A stretch of 57,147 bases of DNA from Sediminibacterium sp. Gen4 (GCA_013391385.1 JACBFI010000021.1:1-57147); one strand, 5' to 3'; numbered from the stretch's first letter, positions 42,219-52,767 are shown. The notes: a model not told the origin generated them from the sequence alone. Program-made: numbers and translations.

Positions 42219-43558
42219 TTTTGATGCCCCTTCATCAAAGACATTTCAACCGTAAATGCACTTCCCTTACCAAGGGTACTATCTACCTTCACTTTCCCCT
42301 TATGTGCATCAATGACCGTCTTTACATAACTCATACCTAAACCAAATCCTTTTACATTGTGTAAATTACCTGTGTGTGCGCGATAGAACTTTTCGAAGAT
42401 GCGTTTTACGGATTCCTTACTCATACCAATACCGTTATCTTCTACGCGAATGAGAATATGTTTGGTTGTGCTATGGGTAGTGATACGAATCAATGGTTTA
42501 TCTTTTGAGTACTTGATAGCATTATCCACCAAATTGGATATCATATTGGTAAAATGTGCTTCATCAGCTTCAATTACATCATTGGCAGCATTCAAATGCA
42601 GTTCAACCATGCCTTGTTTATCCTGAAGTTGTAATTGATGATTATCCAACGCATGTTGCACCACATCATGTACATGCAGCTTTTTCAAATTCAATTTTAA
42701 TTCTTGTTTCTCCATCAATGCCGCCTGAAGAATGGTCTCCACATGTTTATTCATGCGGATATTTTCTTCTTTGATGATTCCACTGAAATATTTCATTTTC
42801 TCCGGGTCTGACTGCACTTTTTCATTTCGAATGGCATCTACTGCTAATGATATGGTTGCTAATGGCGTCTTAAATTCATGCGTCATGTTATTGATGAAAT
42901 CACTTTTGATCTCACTCAATTTTTTCTGATTCAACAATGAGCGAATGGTAACATAGAAAGCTGCAATAATGATGAACATAAATACAACAGCACCTATAAA
43001 CACCCATTTTAATGATGCCCAAGCCTGTTTCTGAAAATCAGGAACCACTACTACCAAATATTCCGTAGCACTCAATCCTTCAAAATCTGAGGCGCTAGCA
43101 GGAACGATGGGTAGATAAATTCTTTTATTTAAAATCGTATCCCAATACTCAGAAGAAAACTTCTTTGTTGACATTTCAATTTCTTCTGTAGGACCAATCA
43201 CCGCAAACTCAAATTTGATCTCTTTTAATCCTACCGCATCAAATTCCTGCCTTACCATTTTATGTACATCCTGAAAAGTAAACCGTTGATCAATAGTGGG
43301 TGGTTTCAAAATATGCAAATGAAAATCGGGGTTGAAAGTAAGTCCACCACGTTTGGGTAATCGCAATCGCTGAGAAGCGGGCGCATTATTGGTAAGCTTT
43401 GCAGTTACATTAGAAGCCGCTTCATAAGCTTTATTGAGTAACTCAGCATTACGTATCTCAAACAAATTATTCAGCCACGAACTCTGTATGATAAAAAGTC
43501 CAAGTAGCGAGAGGGTAATCAGTATGACAATAACGGGGAAAGTTCTCTTCATTCTCAC
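42215..43558 (-). CDS. Sensor histidine kinase, orphan
   Basis: A 447-residue membrane kinase. TM1 is about 6-28 and TM2 about 184-204 (WVFIGAVVFMFIIIAAFYVT), with a ~155-residue periplasmic sensor. HisKA H-box MTHEFKTPLATISLAVDAIR; catalytic motifs N SNLVDNAIKYSK, G1 VEDNGIGMSKESVKRIFEKF and G2 GFGLGMSYVKTVIDAHKG. The architecture resembles RprX-type kinases that pair with an OmpR-family regulator, but no response regulator is adjacent. TAA stop overlaps the queA stop. Confidence 0.92.
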   Translation of the reverse strand: MRMKRTFPVIVILITLSLLGLFIIQSSWLNNLFEIRNAELLNKAYEAASNVTAKLTNNAPASQRLRLPKRGGLTFNPDFHLHILKPPTIDQRFTFQDVHKMVRQEFDAVGLKEIKFEFAVIGPTEEIEMSTKKFSSEYWDTILNKRIYLPIVPASASDFEGLSATEYLVVVVPDFQKQAWASLKWVFIGAVVFMFIIIAAFYVTIRSLLNQKKLSEIKSDFINNMTHEFKTPLATISLAVDAIRNEKVQSDPEKMKYFSGIIKEENIRMNKHVETILQAALMEKQELKLNLKKLHVHDVVQHALDNHQLQLQDKQGMVELHLNAANDVIEADEAHFTNMISNLVDNAIKYSKDKPLIRITTHSTTKHILIRVEDNGIGMSKESVKRIFEKFYRAHTGNLHNVKGFGLGMSYVKTVIDAHKGKVKVDSTLGKGSAFTVEMSLMKGHQN

Positions 43559-43636
43559 AAATATAACAGTCTGTACGAGCTAATCACGAACTCAGACCTA
43601 TGATTTATATCGATTTTAACGCTGTACATACCCTAC

Positions 43637-43667
43637 TTGTAATATCAACTAGATTCCCTTAACTTTT
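43637..43667 (+). promoter_or_regulatory. Candidate promoter of yqgE
   Basis: TTG at 43637-43639 and TAACTTTT at 43660-43667, separated by 20 bases, resemble a Bacteroidota -33/-7 pair. The ATG at 43672 would leave a very short leader. Confidence 0.4.
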
Positions 43668-43671
43668 CAGC

Positions 43672-44223
43672 ATGGTGCAGTTACAATCCGGAATTTTACT
43701 CATATCAGATCCTTTTCTGAAAGACCCGAACTTTTTAAGAACGGTGGTATTTCTCTGCGAGCATCAAGACCAGGGAAGTTTTGGTTTTGTAGTCAATAAA
43801 CCGATTGAACTTACTTTACAAGATGTGGTTCCGGATGCAGAAGGTTTATTCATTCCCCTTTCAGAAGGCGGACCGGTGCAAAAAGATACATTACACTTTT
43901 TACATCGACGTCCGGATCTGATTGAAGGAGGGGTTGAAGTGATCGATCATATATTCTGGAGTGGCGATTTTGCGCAAACCCTTTCGCTTTTGCATAGCGG
44001 GCAGCTACTTTCTTCCGATATCCGATTTTTTATTGGATACAGTGGTTGGGGAACATCGCAGTTACAACAGGAGATTGATGATAGAAGCTGGATCACAAGG
44101 GTAGCTAAAAACGACCTCATTTTTAATCCGGATATCACAGGTATTTGGAAGGAATCACTCACCGATTTAGGGGGCGAATACCGACAAATGGTGAATTATC
44201 CCATTGATCCTCAATTGAATTAG
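43672..44223 (+). CDS. YqgE/AlgH family protein
   Basis: A 183-residue DUF179 protein. GILLISDPFLKDPNFLRTVV, QGSFGFVVNKPIELTL, EGGPVQKDTLHFLH and FFIGYSGWGTSQLQQEI are the family motifs. Length and motif order are normal. The biochemical role is unsettled (the AlgH member regulates alginate). Monocistronic in appearance. Confidence 0.9.
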   Translation: MVQLQSGILLISDPFLKDPNFLRTVVFLCEHQDQGSFGFVVNKPIELTLQDVVPDAEGLFIPLSEGGPVQKDTLHFLHRRPDLIEGGVEVIDHIFWSGDFAQTLSLLHSGQLLSSDIRFFIGYSGWGTSQLQQEIDDRSWITRVAKNDLIFNPDITGIWKESLTDLGGEYRQMVNYPIDPQLN

Positions 44224-44306
44224 AGAGATTAAAAAAACCTTAAAAAGCCTATCAAAGAAAATATTCCCTTTTTTAAGATTAATTTAATAGTTCAATACCC
44301 CCCCAA

Positions 44307-44939
44307 TTGAACCCTCCAAAGCCGGATATCCATCATTTCTTCTTTACTGAAGCTGAAAGACTTTTATTAGCCTCTCACCTGTTGAATTTTGGTGTTTGGG
44401 AGTTTGAATTCAGCAGTTCCCGACTTATTTGGGATAACAAAATGTATGAAATCTATGGTGTTGCTAAGGAAAATTTTTCTCATACAATAGAAGATTTTCG
44501 GAAAAGAGTACATCCTGAAGACTTGCCGGGCGCTGATGAAGCTATGAAAGAAATTATTAATGCAGCACAACCAAAATTTGCACAATTCAGAATTATACGA
44601 CCCAATGGTGACATCAGAATAATTCAAGGTAATGTAACCTGTATCAGAGATGCTGCGAAACAACCGGTTAGACTTATTGGAATCAATCATGATATTACAG
44701 ATCAACAGAAAATTCAAGATAAGATTCAAGACCAAAACGATCGCTTACGAAAAATTGCTTGGATGCAATCACACGAAATACGAAAACCCGTTGCTAACAT
44801 CATCGGTCTTCTGAACTTATGCGATATGGCTAAAATGGACATTCAACAACATGAGCTACTCGCTTATCTAAAAGTCTCTGCACAAGAGCTCGATCATCTT
44901 ATCAAAGACATCATTGAACGTACAAAAGCTACCGACTAA
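44307..44939 (+). CDS. PAS protein ending in a phospho-acceptor (DHp) helix without ATPase domain
   Basis: A 210-residue protein. One PAS domain (about 22-132, with VWEFEFSSSRLIWDNKMYEI and the PAC-like FRIIRPNGDIRIIQGN) is followed by a HisKA-like helix hairpin: the H-box is SHEIRKPVANIIGLLNL with His 156, and the protein stops after IIERTKATD. No HATPase domain follows; the next gene starts 59 bases later. The start is TTG 44307. It is paralogous to the gene at 47778. It may be phosphorylated by a separate kinase or act as a phosphotransfer protein; inference. Confidence 0.75.
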   Translation: MNPPKPDIHHFFFTEAERLLLASHLLNFGVWEFEFSSSRLIWDNKMYEIYGVAKENFSHTIEDFRKRVHPEDLPGADEAMKEIINAAQPKFAQFRIIRPNGDIRIIQGNVTCIRDAAKQPVRLIGINHDITDQQKIQDKIQDQNDRLRKIAWMQSHEIRKPVANIIGLLNLCDMAKMDIQQHELLAYLKVSAQELDHLIKDIIERTKATD

Positions 44940-44998
44940 GCTAAATATCTATCATTGATTTTGTATATTGTTCATTCTTCAACAATGGGGAAGAACAT

Positions 44999-46657
44999 AT
45001 GGTATTCAAAAAAGCAACCTCCTATTTTACCGGCATTTTATTGCTATTGATCATCATTGTAACAGTAATCATCGTTTCCATTAAACAAACTGATGACCTA
45101 AGAACGATCAACAATGAGATTACTTCATCATTTGAAATCACTGAACTTGCCGATCGAGTACTCACACTCTCCATCGATAATGAAACCGGTGCCAGAGGTT
45201 TTTTATTGACGGGGAATGATCGATTTTTAGCACCATTTGAAAATGCGAAATCAAACCTGTCCATCGCACTTGATTCATTGAAGAGCATAAAAGATATCAG
45301 ACAACGACATATCATCGACTCGATCATTTTTTATGCAGAAAAACGATTTTCATTCTCTGAAAAAATGATCAACATCCGGCGAAACAATAATCTGGAACAA
45401 TCGATCAAATTATACAACGCAGATGATGGAAGAATTTTCATGGAAAAAGTGCGTTATTTCATCAACATCCTTACATATCAACAAAATGAATTGTTGAATG
45501 AAGCAAAATCAAAGAGTAATGATTCATTTCAACGATTGACATTAATACAGTACTTAATTGTTGGAACATCGCTGATATTGGTAATTGTGCTGGGTTATAA
45601 ATTCCGTTCAGACTCCATCAAAACTAAGAATGAGCTGGAAAGAAAAGTGAAAGAACAAACCCTACAGATACGATCCATCCTAGAGAGTATTTCTGATTCA
45701 TTTATAGCTTTTGATAAAAATTTCACCATTACCTATGTCAACAAAGCATCCGCTACTTATTTTCAACAAGATCCCGAAATACTGATCAGTAAGAATCTTA
45801 AAAAAATATTACCCAAAGAGAGGAATCAGCCATTGTACACACTGATTGGAAATGCGATCGAATCTAACAAAAAGGTACAAGGTGAGGTGTTGGATACTGA
45901 TACAGGAAACTGGCTTCACCATTATGTATATCCTTCTGAACATCTTGTTACAGTATATACCAGAAACATTAATGATGAGAAAAAAAGAGAAAAGGAAATG
46001 GAAGTCATTAATGAAGATCTGAGAAGATTATCTACCCACTTACAACAAATCAGAGAGGAGGAGCGAAAAACCATCGCGCGTGATTTACACGACGATCTAG
46101 GACAACAACTCACCGGTTTACAAATGGATGTCCATTGGATGCAAAAAAAATTACAACAAGCTGATCCCCTATTGCTGAATAAAATCAATGAAATGAATGA
46201 AATGGTCGATCATACCATTCGATCCATACGCAGAATTTTATCGGATCTCCGACCCGCTATTCTCGACGACCTGGGTATGTTGGCAGCCATGGAATGGTTA
46301 AACCAGGAAACGACTAAAAGATACCCCATTGACATTCATTTTCAGGTCAACACACAGGAAATTCCTTTGTCGCCTGATGCTGCATCCGGACTGTTTCGGA
46401 TCTATCAGGAAGCCATCAACAATGCCATCAAACATGCCAATGCCAAAAATATCACAACCATTATTGAAGTCACAGATAGTCAATTGACTATGTCGATAAC
46501 CGATGATGGAAAGGGGATTGTTAATACTCAAAAACAGGAAAAAGGGTATGGATTGTTGGGCATTAAAGAAAGAACCTATATATTGAGCGGAACTTTTTCA
46601 GTCCAAACTGAAGAAGGAAAAGGAACATCTTTAATCATTCATATTCCGTTACACTAG
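44999..46657 (+). CDS. Sensor histidine kinase with CHASE3 and PAS domains (HisKA_3/NarL type)
   Basis: A 552-residue kinase. TM1 is about 10-28; the CHASE3 sensor lies at about 35-175 (SIDNETGARGFLLTGNDRFL is the diagnostic segment); TM2 about 184-203 and a PAS domain about 225-320. A HisKA_3 domain contains EERKTIARDLHDDLGQQLTG with the phospho-acceptor His, and a HATPase domain has EAINNAIKHANAKNI, DDGKGI and KGYGLLGIKER. The next gene's ATG follows immediately after the stop; it encodes its response regulator. Confidence 0.93.
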   Translation: MVFKKATSYFTGILLLLIIIVTVIIVSIKQTDDLRTINNEITSSFEITELADRVLTLSIDNETGARGFLLTGNDRFLAPFENAKSNLSIALDSLKSIKDIRQRHIIDSIIFYAEKRFSFSEKMINIRRNNNLEQSIKLYNADDGRIFMEKVRYFINILTYQQNELLNEAKSKSNDSFQRLTLIQYLIVGTSLILVIVLGYKFRSDSIKTKNELERKVKEQTLQIRSILESISDSFIAFDKNFTITYVNKASATYFQQDPEILISKNLKKILPKERNQPLYTLIGNAIESNKKVQGEVLDTDTGNWLHHYVYPSEHLVTVYTRNINDEKKREKEMEVINEDLRRLSTHLQQIREEERKTIARDLHDDLGQQLTGLQMDVHWMQKKLQQADPLLLNKINEMNEMVDHTIRSIRRILSDLRPAILDDLGMLAAMEWLNQETTKRYPIDIHFQVNTQEIPLSPDAASGLFRIYQEAINNAIKHANAKNITTIIEVTDSQLTMSITDDGKGIVNTQKQEKGYGLLGIKERTYILSGTFSVQTEEGKGTSLIIHIPLH

Positions 46658-47290
46658 ATGGGGCTTAGGATATTAATTGCTGATGATCATGCCGTGATTC
46701 GTAAAGGACTCAAACAAATCCTTCTCGAAGCCTTTCCTGATGCCCTTATCAGTGAAGCGGTAGATGCTGAAGAGGTAACGGCAAAAACCATTGCGGATAC
46801 ATGGGATATCGTGATCACTGATTTGTCTATGCCCGGCAGAAGTGGATTGGATGTTGCCCAGGATATCAAACAAAATTTTCCCAAATTACCGGTACTCATC
46901 CTAAGTATTCATCCGGAAGAACAATATGCGATAAGGGCATTAAAAAGTGGGGCTTCTGGATATATCAGTAAAGATGCTGCTACTGAAGAACTGGTAGCAG
47001 CCGTTAAAAGGTTATTGGCAGGGAAAAAATATATCTCATCTGAAATCGCCGATAAACTGGCCAATGGTGTAGGCATCGATCAACATATTACACCCCATGA
47101 ATTATTATCAAACCGAGAATACGAAATATTCATATTATTAGCCCAAGGCAAACAAGTATCAGAAATCGCAGAACAACTTCATTTAGGTGTGACCACCATC
47201 AGTACTTATCGTAACCGCCTGCTAACAAAAATGGGACTAAAAAACAATGCAGACCTTATCAGGTATGCATTAGACAATCAGCTCATCTAA
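46658..47290 (+). CDS. NarL/FixJ-family response regulator
   Basis: A 210-residue regulator. The receiver domain has the acidic pair ADDH at 8-11, phospho-acceptor Asp 55 in ITDLSMPGRSG, and Lys 105 or so in SGYISKDA. The C-terminal LuxR-type helix-turn-helix (about 146-210) includes LSNREYEIFILLAQGKQVSE and VTTISTYRNRLLTKMG. It forms a pair with the kinase directly upstream, with no gap between stop and start. Confidence 0.94.
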   Translation: MGLRILIADDHAVIRKGLKQILLEAFPDALISEAVDAEEVTAKTIADTWDIVITDLSMPGRSGLDVAQDIKQNFPKLPVLILSIHPEEQYAIRALKSGASGYISKDAATEELVAAVKRLLAGKKYISSEIADKLANGVGIDQHITPHELLSNREYEIFILLAQGKQVSEIAEQLHLGVTTISTYRNRLLTKMGLKNNADLIRYALDNQLI

Positions 47291-47357
47291 GCTTGTCATT
47301 GTCTGTACTACAAATCAATATTACAGACCATCACAAATCATATTAAGTTGGTGCTAC

Positions 47358-47392
47358 TGCCGTAAAACTGAGCAACAGGTAGTTTTACGGCA
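47358..47392 (+). promoter_or_regulatory. Perfect 12-bp inverted repeat overlapping the start codon
   Basis: TGCCGTAAAACT (47358-47369) and AGTTTTACGGCA (47381-47392) are perfect complements with an 11-base loop; the last base is the A of the ATG. The right arm includes TAGTTTTACGG, similar to candidate -7 elements. It can act as an operator, an mRNA hairpin blocking initiation, or both. Confidence 0.8.
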
Positions 47393-47781
47393 TGAAAAAG
47401 ATTCTTATTTACAGTGAAACAATGCTCTATTTGAAAGGCATTGATCTTTTGATAAATGAGGGCATTCAGGATATTAAAACAAATTGCGCTAACAGTGTTA
47501 CCACCTATAAAGAACTGGTATCGAGACAAAGTTATGCGCTCATCATCTTACACATCGACTTTTTAGGTACAACTAGTAAAAATCAGGGAAAGGTTATTTC
47601 CCTGCTACCTCCTCAAACTCCGATACTTATTTTGACAGATGATACGGTGAGTGCAGGTAAACTATTCCCATCCGTAGTTGATCATATCTGCTTTTTGGAT
47701 GTAAAAAATACGGCCACTAAAATCATCTCAATGGCGACGAGCATGTTGAGTATGACAAAGCCGAACAATACGACTACATGA
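47392..47781 (+). CDS. Pseudo-receiver protein lacking key phosphorylation residues
   Basis: A 129-residue protein with the receiver pattern of alternating strands and helices (KKILIYSETMLYLKGIDLLI, YALIILHIDFLG, TPILILTDDTVSAG). Aligned by eye with the regulator at 46658, the N-terminal acidic pair is replaced by YSE, the phospho-acceptor Asp 55 by His 54, and the conserved Lys by a different residue in CFLDVKN. No output domain follows. It overlaps the next gene by four bases (ATGA), implying a functional link. Could be an inactive decoy or regulator; function unproven. Confidence 0.65.
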   Translation: MKKILIYSETMLYLKGIDLLINEGIQDIKTNCANSVTTYKELVSRQSYALIILHIDFLGTTSKNQGKVISLLPPQTPILILTDDTVSAGKLFPSVVDHICFLDVKNTATKIISMATSMLSMTKPNNTTT

Positions 47782-49199
47782 TTAGAACCATCAGAAATAT
47801 TCACCAATCGTTCAGTCATTTTTGGAAAAGAAAAAATCCATTTTCATTTTCAGAATCACAACAACTGCAATTGGCATCCGACCTAATACCGTTTGGGGTT
47901 TGGGAATATGATCTGCTTTCAGGCTTCATCACTTGGAATCAATCCATGTACCAACTTTTTGGGGTACAACGGCATGAGTTTGATCATACTTTATCTGCTT
48001 TCAAAGACATCATTCATCCGGAAGACAGGTCTGGAGTGGAAGACGTAATTCACAATGCGATACATCATCCGCATCAGCAAAAGAATATCATATTTCGTGT
48101 ACAAGGTTCCAATCAGCTCGTCAAGTATATTCGAGGGAACATCCAGTTACTCTACAATAAGAAACAAGAACCTGTAAAGCTCACAGGTGTCTGTATCGAT
48201 ATTACTCGTCAAAAGAGTACCGAGCTACAATTAAAAAAAGAACGTGATAAAGCAGAGTTGTACCTCGACTCTGTTGAAGCAATGGTCGTAGTACTCAATA
48301 AAGACGCAAGCATCCGGATCATCAATCAGGCAGGTTGTAAGATCACCGGTTATGAAGAGAAAGATTTATTCAGTAAAGATTGGTATGAAATCTTTGCACC
48401 AATTGAAACCCGACAAGAAGCAAAAGCAGCGTTTCTGAAGATCGTGAATGGTCAAGCGGTATACCTTGAATATTATGAAAGAGAAATCCTAACGAAATCG
48501 GGAGAGCTTAAATGCATCGCCTGGAGGAATAGACTGCTATATAATGAGCAAAATAATATTACCGGTGTATTGGCTACGGGAATAGATATCACCGCTAAAG
48601 TACAAGCGGAAAAAGAATCAGAAGACATGCGTAAGATGTATAAAGACATCTTTGAAAACTCTGTTTCGCCGATGTTGATTTGTGATTCTTATTTGCGGTA
48701 CAAAGATGTGAATCCTGCCGCTTGCGAGTTGTTGGGCTATTCCCGTGAAGAGTTATTGAAAATGCATGTGTGGCAATTGACCAGACCGGACATGCAAATG
48801 TCTACCATGATGGTATGGACCGATTTTATTGCTACCAAACATCAGACAGGAAGCATTGAACTATATAAGAAAGATGGCACCAAGTTGATTGTAGAATACC
48901 AAGCCACTTCTGAATTTACCCCGGGCATGCATTTCTGTTCTCTCATGGACATCACCGATAAAAAAACGGCAGAAAGAAAACTGATGTCACAAAATGAAAA
49001 GCTCAGAAAGATTGCCTGGTTACAGTCGCATGAAGTACGTAAGCCCCTCGCCAACATTCTAGGTTTGTTATCATTGATGGAGTCTCAAAAAATACATACG
49101 GAACATGGGCATGTGTTTCAGTACCTCAAACAATCTTCTGATGAGTTAGATCAGATCATCAGAAATATCATTGAAAAAACAAAGGCAGTAGATGCCTGA
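47778..49199 (+). CDS. Three-PAS protein ending in a DHp helix without ATPase domain
   Basis: A 473-residue cytoplasmic protein. PAS domains are at about 38-150, 165-280 and 290-400 (the first has FGVWEYDLLSGFITWNQSMY, nearly the same as in the protein at 44307; the third has CDSYLRYKDVNPAACELLGY). A HisKA-like hairpin follows: LRKIAWLQSHEVRKPLANIL with His near 422, ending IIEKTKAVDA. No ATPase domain follows before the terminator region. It appears to be an expanded paralogue of the 44307 gene and is translationally coupled to the pseudo-receiver. Confidence 0.78.
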   Translation: MIRTIRNIHQSFSHFWKRKNPFSFSESQQLQLASDLIPFGVWEYDLLSGFITWNQSMYQLFGVQRHEFDHTLSAFKDIIHPEDRSGVEDVIHNAIHHPHQQKNIIFRVQGSNQLVKYIRGNIQLLYNKKQEPVKLTGVCIDITRQKSTELQLKKERDKAELYLDSVEAMVVVLNKDASIRIINQAGCKITGYEEKDLFSKDWYEIFAPIETRQEAKAAFLKIVNGQAVYLEYYEREILTKSGELKCIAWRNRLLYNEQNNITGVLATGIDITAKVQAEKESEDMRKMYKDIFENSVSPMLICDSYLRYKDVNPAACELLGYSREELLKMHVWQLTRPDMQMSTMMVWTDFIATKHQTGSIELYKKDGTKLIVEYQATSEFTPGMHFCSLMDITDKKTAERKLMSQNEKLRKIAWLQSHEVRKPLANILGLLSLMESQKIHTEHGHVFQYLKQSSDELDQIIRNIIEKTKAVDA

Positions 49200-49225
49200 T
49201 GCAAATAACTTACCCCCCATATGGC

Positions 49226-49244
49226 GTCAGCCTTAGGCTGATGA
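49226..49244 (+). terminator. Weak hairpin after the PAS-DHp gene
   Basis: GTCAGCC-TTA-GGCTGAT with an extension forms a short stem without a T-run; possibly a weak plus-strand terminator. The convergent atp terminator follows at 49256. Confidence 0.35.
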
Positions 49245-49255
49245 CCATAAAAAAA

Positions 49256-49275
49256 GCTCCGGTTTCTACCGGAGC
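49256..49275 (-). terminator. Terminator of atpD-atpC
   Basis: GCTCCGGT-TTCT-ACCGGAGC gives an 8-bp stem; on the minus strand it is followed by TTTTTTTATGG. It lies 25 bases after the atpC stop and is a classic intrinsic terminator. Confidence 0.9.
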
Positions 49276-49299
49276 CTCCTTTTATACAATCATCTGTAG

Positions 49300-49551
49300 T
49301 TAGAGTGCTTGAGCACCTTCTACCAGAACAGTTACTTTGTTATTCAACACTTCTACAAATCCACTTTGAATACTGTACATTTCATTGTTGCTTTTGTCTT
49401 TCAGGATTTTTACATTCCCTTTTCCCAAAGCACTCACGAGGGGAGCGTGTTGATCCAACACTTCAAACAAACCGGTAATACCCGGCAGTTGAATACCATA
49501 AACCTCTCCGCTGTACAGTTTCTTTTCAGGTGTTAATATTTCGAGTGTCAT
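49300..49551 (-). CDS. atpC: ATP synthase epsilon chain, short form
   Basis: An 83-residue F1 epsilon subunit. Only the N-terminal beta-sandwich is present (MTLEILTPEKKLYSGEVYGI, then LPGITGLFEVLDQHAPLVSA), ending VTVLVEGAQAL; the C-terminal inhibitory helices of E. coli epsilon are absent. This short form is common in Bacteroidota. ATG 49551 was chosen; the frame further upstream is array sequence. It follows atpD across the TTTGAAAA array. Confidence 0.92.
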   Translation of the reverse strand: MTLEILTPEKKLYSGEVYGIQLPGITGLFEVLDQHAPLVSALGKGNVKILKDKSNNEMYSIQSGFVEVLNNKVTVLVEGAQAL

Positions 49552-49555
49552 GATA

Positions 49556-49665
49556 ATTTGAAAATTTGTGAATTTGAAAATTTGAAAATAACGACTCTTC
49601 AATTATGAAAATCAAAATAAGTGTAAAACACCCATTTTCAAATTTTCATCCCGACTTAGTCGGGA
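49556..49665. repeat. Word-palindrome array (TTTGAAAA words) and dyad between atpD and atpC
   Basis: TTTGAAAA-type words run at 49556-49587, with an inverted CATTTTCAAATTTTCAT at 49632-49648. The dyad TCCCGAC-TTA-GTCGGGA lies at 49649-49665. The words are the same as those between rsmH and mraZ. Confidence 0.8.
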
Positions 49666-49678
49666 CAAATTGATTAAT

Positions 49679-51445
<1,767 letters not shown>

Positions 51446-51464
51446 AAACCCCTAAATTTACCCC

Positions 51465-52538
51465 ATGGAACACCTCCAAGACCATAAAGTCAACCGGTAC
51501 ATCTTTTTGGGTGCTATTTTGGTATTTGCCATTTTTCTGATCTATAGTCTGATGGCCTTTTTTACCGCTTTCCTTGGAGCGATCATGTTTTATGTGTTGA
51601 GTAAATCTCCGGTTGAATGGCTGGTAAAGAAGTGTAATTGGCGAAAGTCTTGGGCGGCATTACTGGTGATCATCACTTCCTTTTTTATCATTTTACTACC
51701 CATCTCCTTACTGGGAGCCATGATGTACCAGAAAGTATCCTTGATTGCAGTCAATTTCACGGCTGTTACAGAGCCTTTATCCCATATCGATGCATTGCTG
51801 CAGGAGCAATTTCATTTCACTTTATTGTCAGATAAAAATATTGCCCAACTACAAACCCTGGTCACCGATTTTGTTTCTTCCGCCTTAAATCAGGGACTGA
51901 ATCTATTCAGCGCCATCATCATGATGTATTTTTTCCTCTATTTCATGATCACCAATACCGGTAGAATGGAAGCTGCCATCGTTTTTTATCTGCCTTTTAA
52001 ACGCAGTCAGATCGCGATGTTCGGTTCAGAACTACGCGCGCAGACCATGAGTAATGCGGTGGGTGTTCCGATGATTGCTGTTGTACAAGGACTCTTTGGT
52101 TATATTGCTTTTTTAATTGCCGGTATGAATGAACCCGGGTTTTGGGCAGTAGTGACCGGATTCGCTTCCGTAATTCCAATTGTGGGAACAGGACTGGTAT
52201 GGGTGCCCGCCGGAATCTACATGTTGGTGATCGGACAAACATGGCAGGGCATTTTTATATTGATCTGGGGCGGGGTGGTATTGAGTAGTATGGATAATGT
52301 AGTACGTTTCTTATTAGCAAAAAGGATGGCAGATGTACATCCCATCGTAACCGTATTGGGCGTTATCCTCGGATTACATTATTTCGGAATCACCGGCCTG
52401 ATATTCGGACCTTTATTGATATCCTACTTTATCATCCTCTTACGTATCTATTACCAAGAATACCAACCCCAAAAAAAACGCAGAAAAAAAACCACCACGC
52501 AGAGCTTCAACTTACCATTTTTAGGGAAAAGGAAATAA
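51465..52538 (+). CDS. AI-2E family transporter (TqsA/YdiK-like membrane protein)
   Basis: A 357-residue membrane protein with about eight helices. LMAFFTAFLGAIMFYVLSKS is the conserved first helical region; ITSFFIILLPISLLGAMMYQ, IPIVGTGLVWVPAGIYMLVIG and HPIVTVLGVILGLHYFGITG with FGPLLISYFIILLRIY are family motifs. The family name derives from autoinducer-2 export, but other substrates (sodium/proton exchange, for example) are documented, so the substrate is open. A basic tail ends the protein. The start is 20 bases after the array. Confidence 0.88.
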   Translation: MEHLQDHKVNRYIFLGAILVFAIFLIYSLMAFFTAFLGAIMFYVLSKSPVEWLVKKCNWRKSWAALLVIITSFFIILLPISLLGAMMYQKVSLIAVNFTAVTEPLSHIDALLQEQFHFTLLSDKNIAQLQTLVTDFVSSALNQGLNLFSAIIMMYFFLYFMITNTGRMEAAIVFYLPFKRSQIAMFGSELRAQTMSNAVGVPMIAVVQGLFGYIAFLIAGMNEPGFWAVVTGFASVIPIVGTGLVWVPAGIYMLVIGQTWQGIFILIWGGVVLSSMDNVVRFLLAKRMADVHPIVTVLGVILGLHYFGITGLIFGPLLISYFIILLRIYYQEYQPQKKRRKKTTTQSFNLPFLGKRK

Positions 52539-52543
52539 GGAGA

Positions 52544-52767
52544 AATGTCGGATTTCTGATGTCTGATGTCTGATGTCGGATGTCTGATGTCGGATTTAGT
52601 AAAAGGAAAATGTGACTATGGTCTATGGACTATCAACCACGAAACATAAAAATCTAAGATCTGACATCTATATATCAGACATCCGACATCAGAAATCAGA
52701 CATCTGCGATCTGCCATCTAACATCTATATCAGACATCCGACATCCGACATCCGACATCCGACATCA
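52544..52767. repeat. Large word-palindrome array, GATGTCN words
   Basis: The left arm (52544-52595) has GATGTCT and GATGTCG words; a spacer of about 80 bases follows; the right arm (about 52656-52767) has CTGACATC, CAGACATC and four perfect CGACATC words (ATCCGACATCCGACATCCGA). It lies between convergent genes. The glpF TGA stop codon (52765-52767) is the end of the first word on the minus strand. It shares words with 7796 and 13742. Confidence 0.92.

Noticed and set aside
49300-49551. Truncated atpC
   Set aside because: The epsilon subunit without C-terminal helices is common in Bacteroidota; no frameshift is visible.
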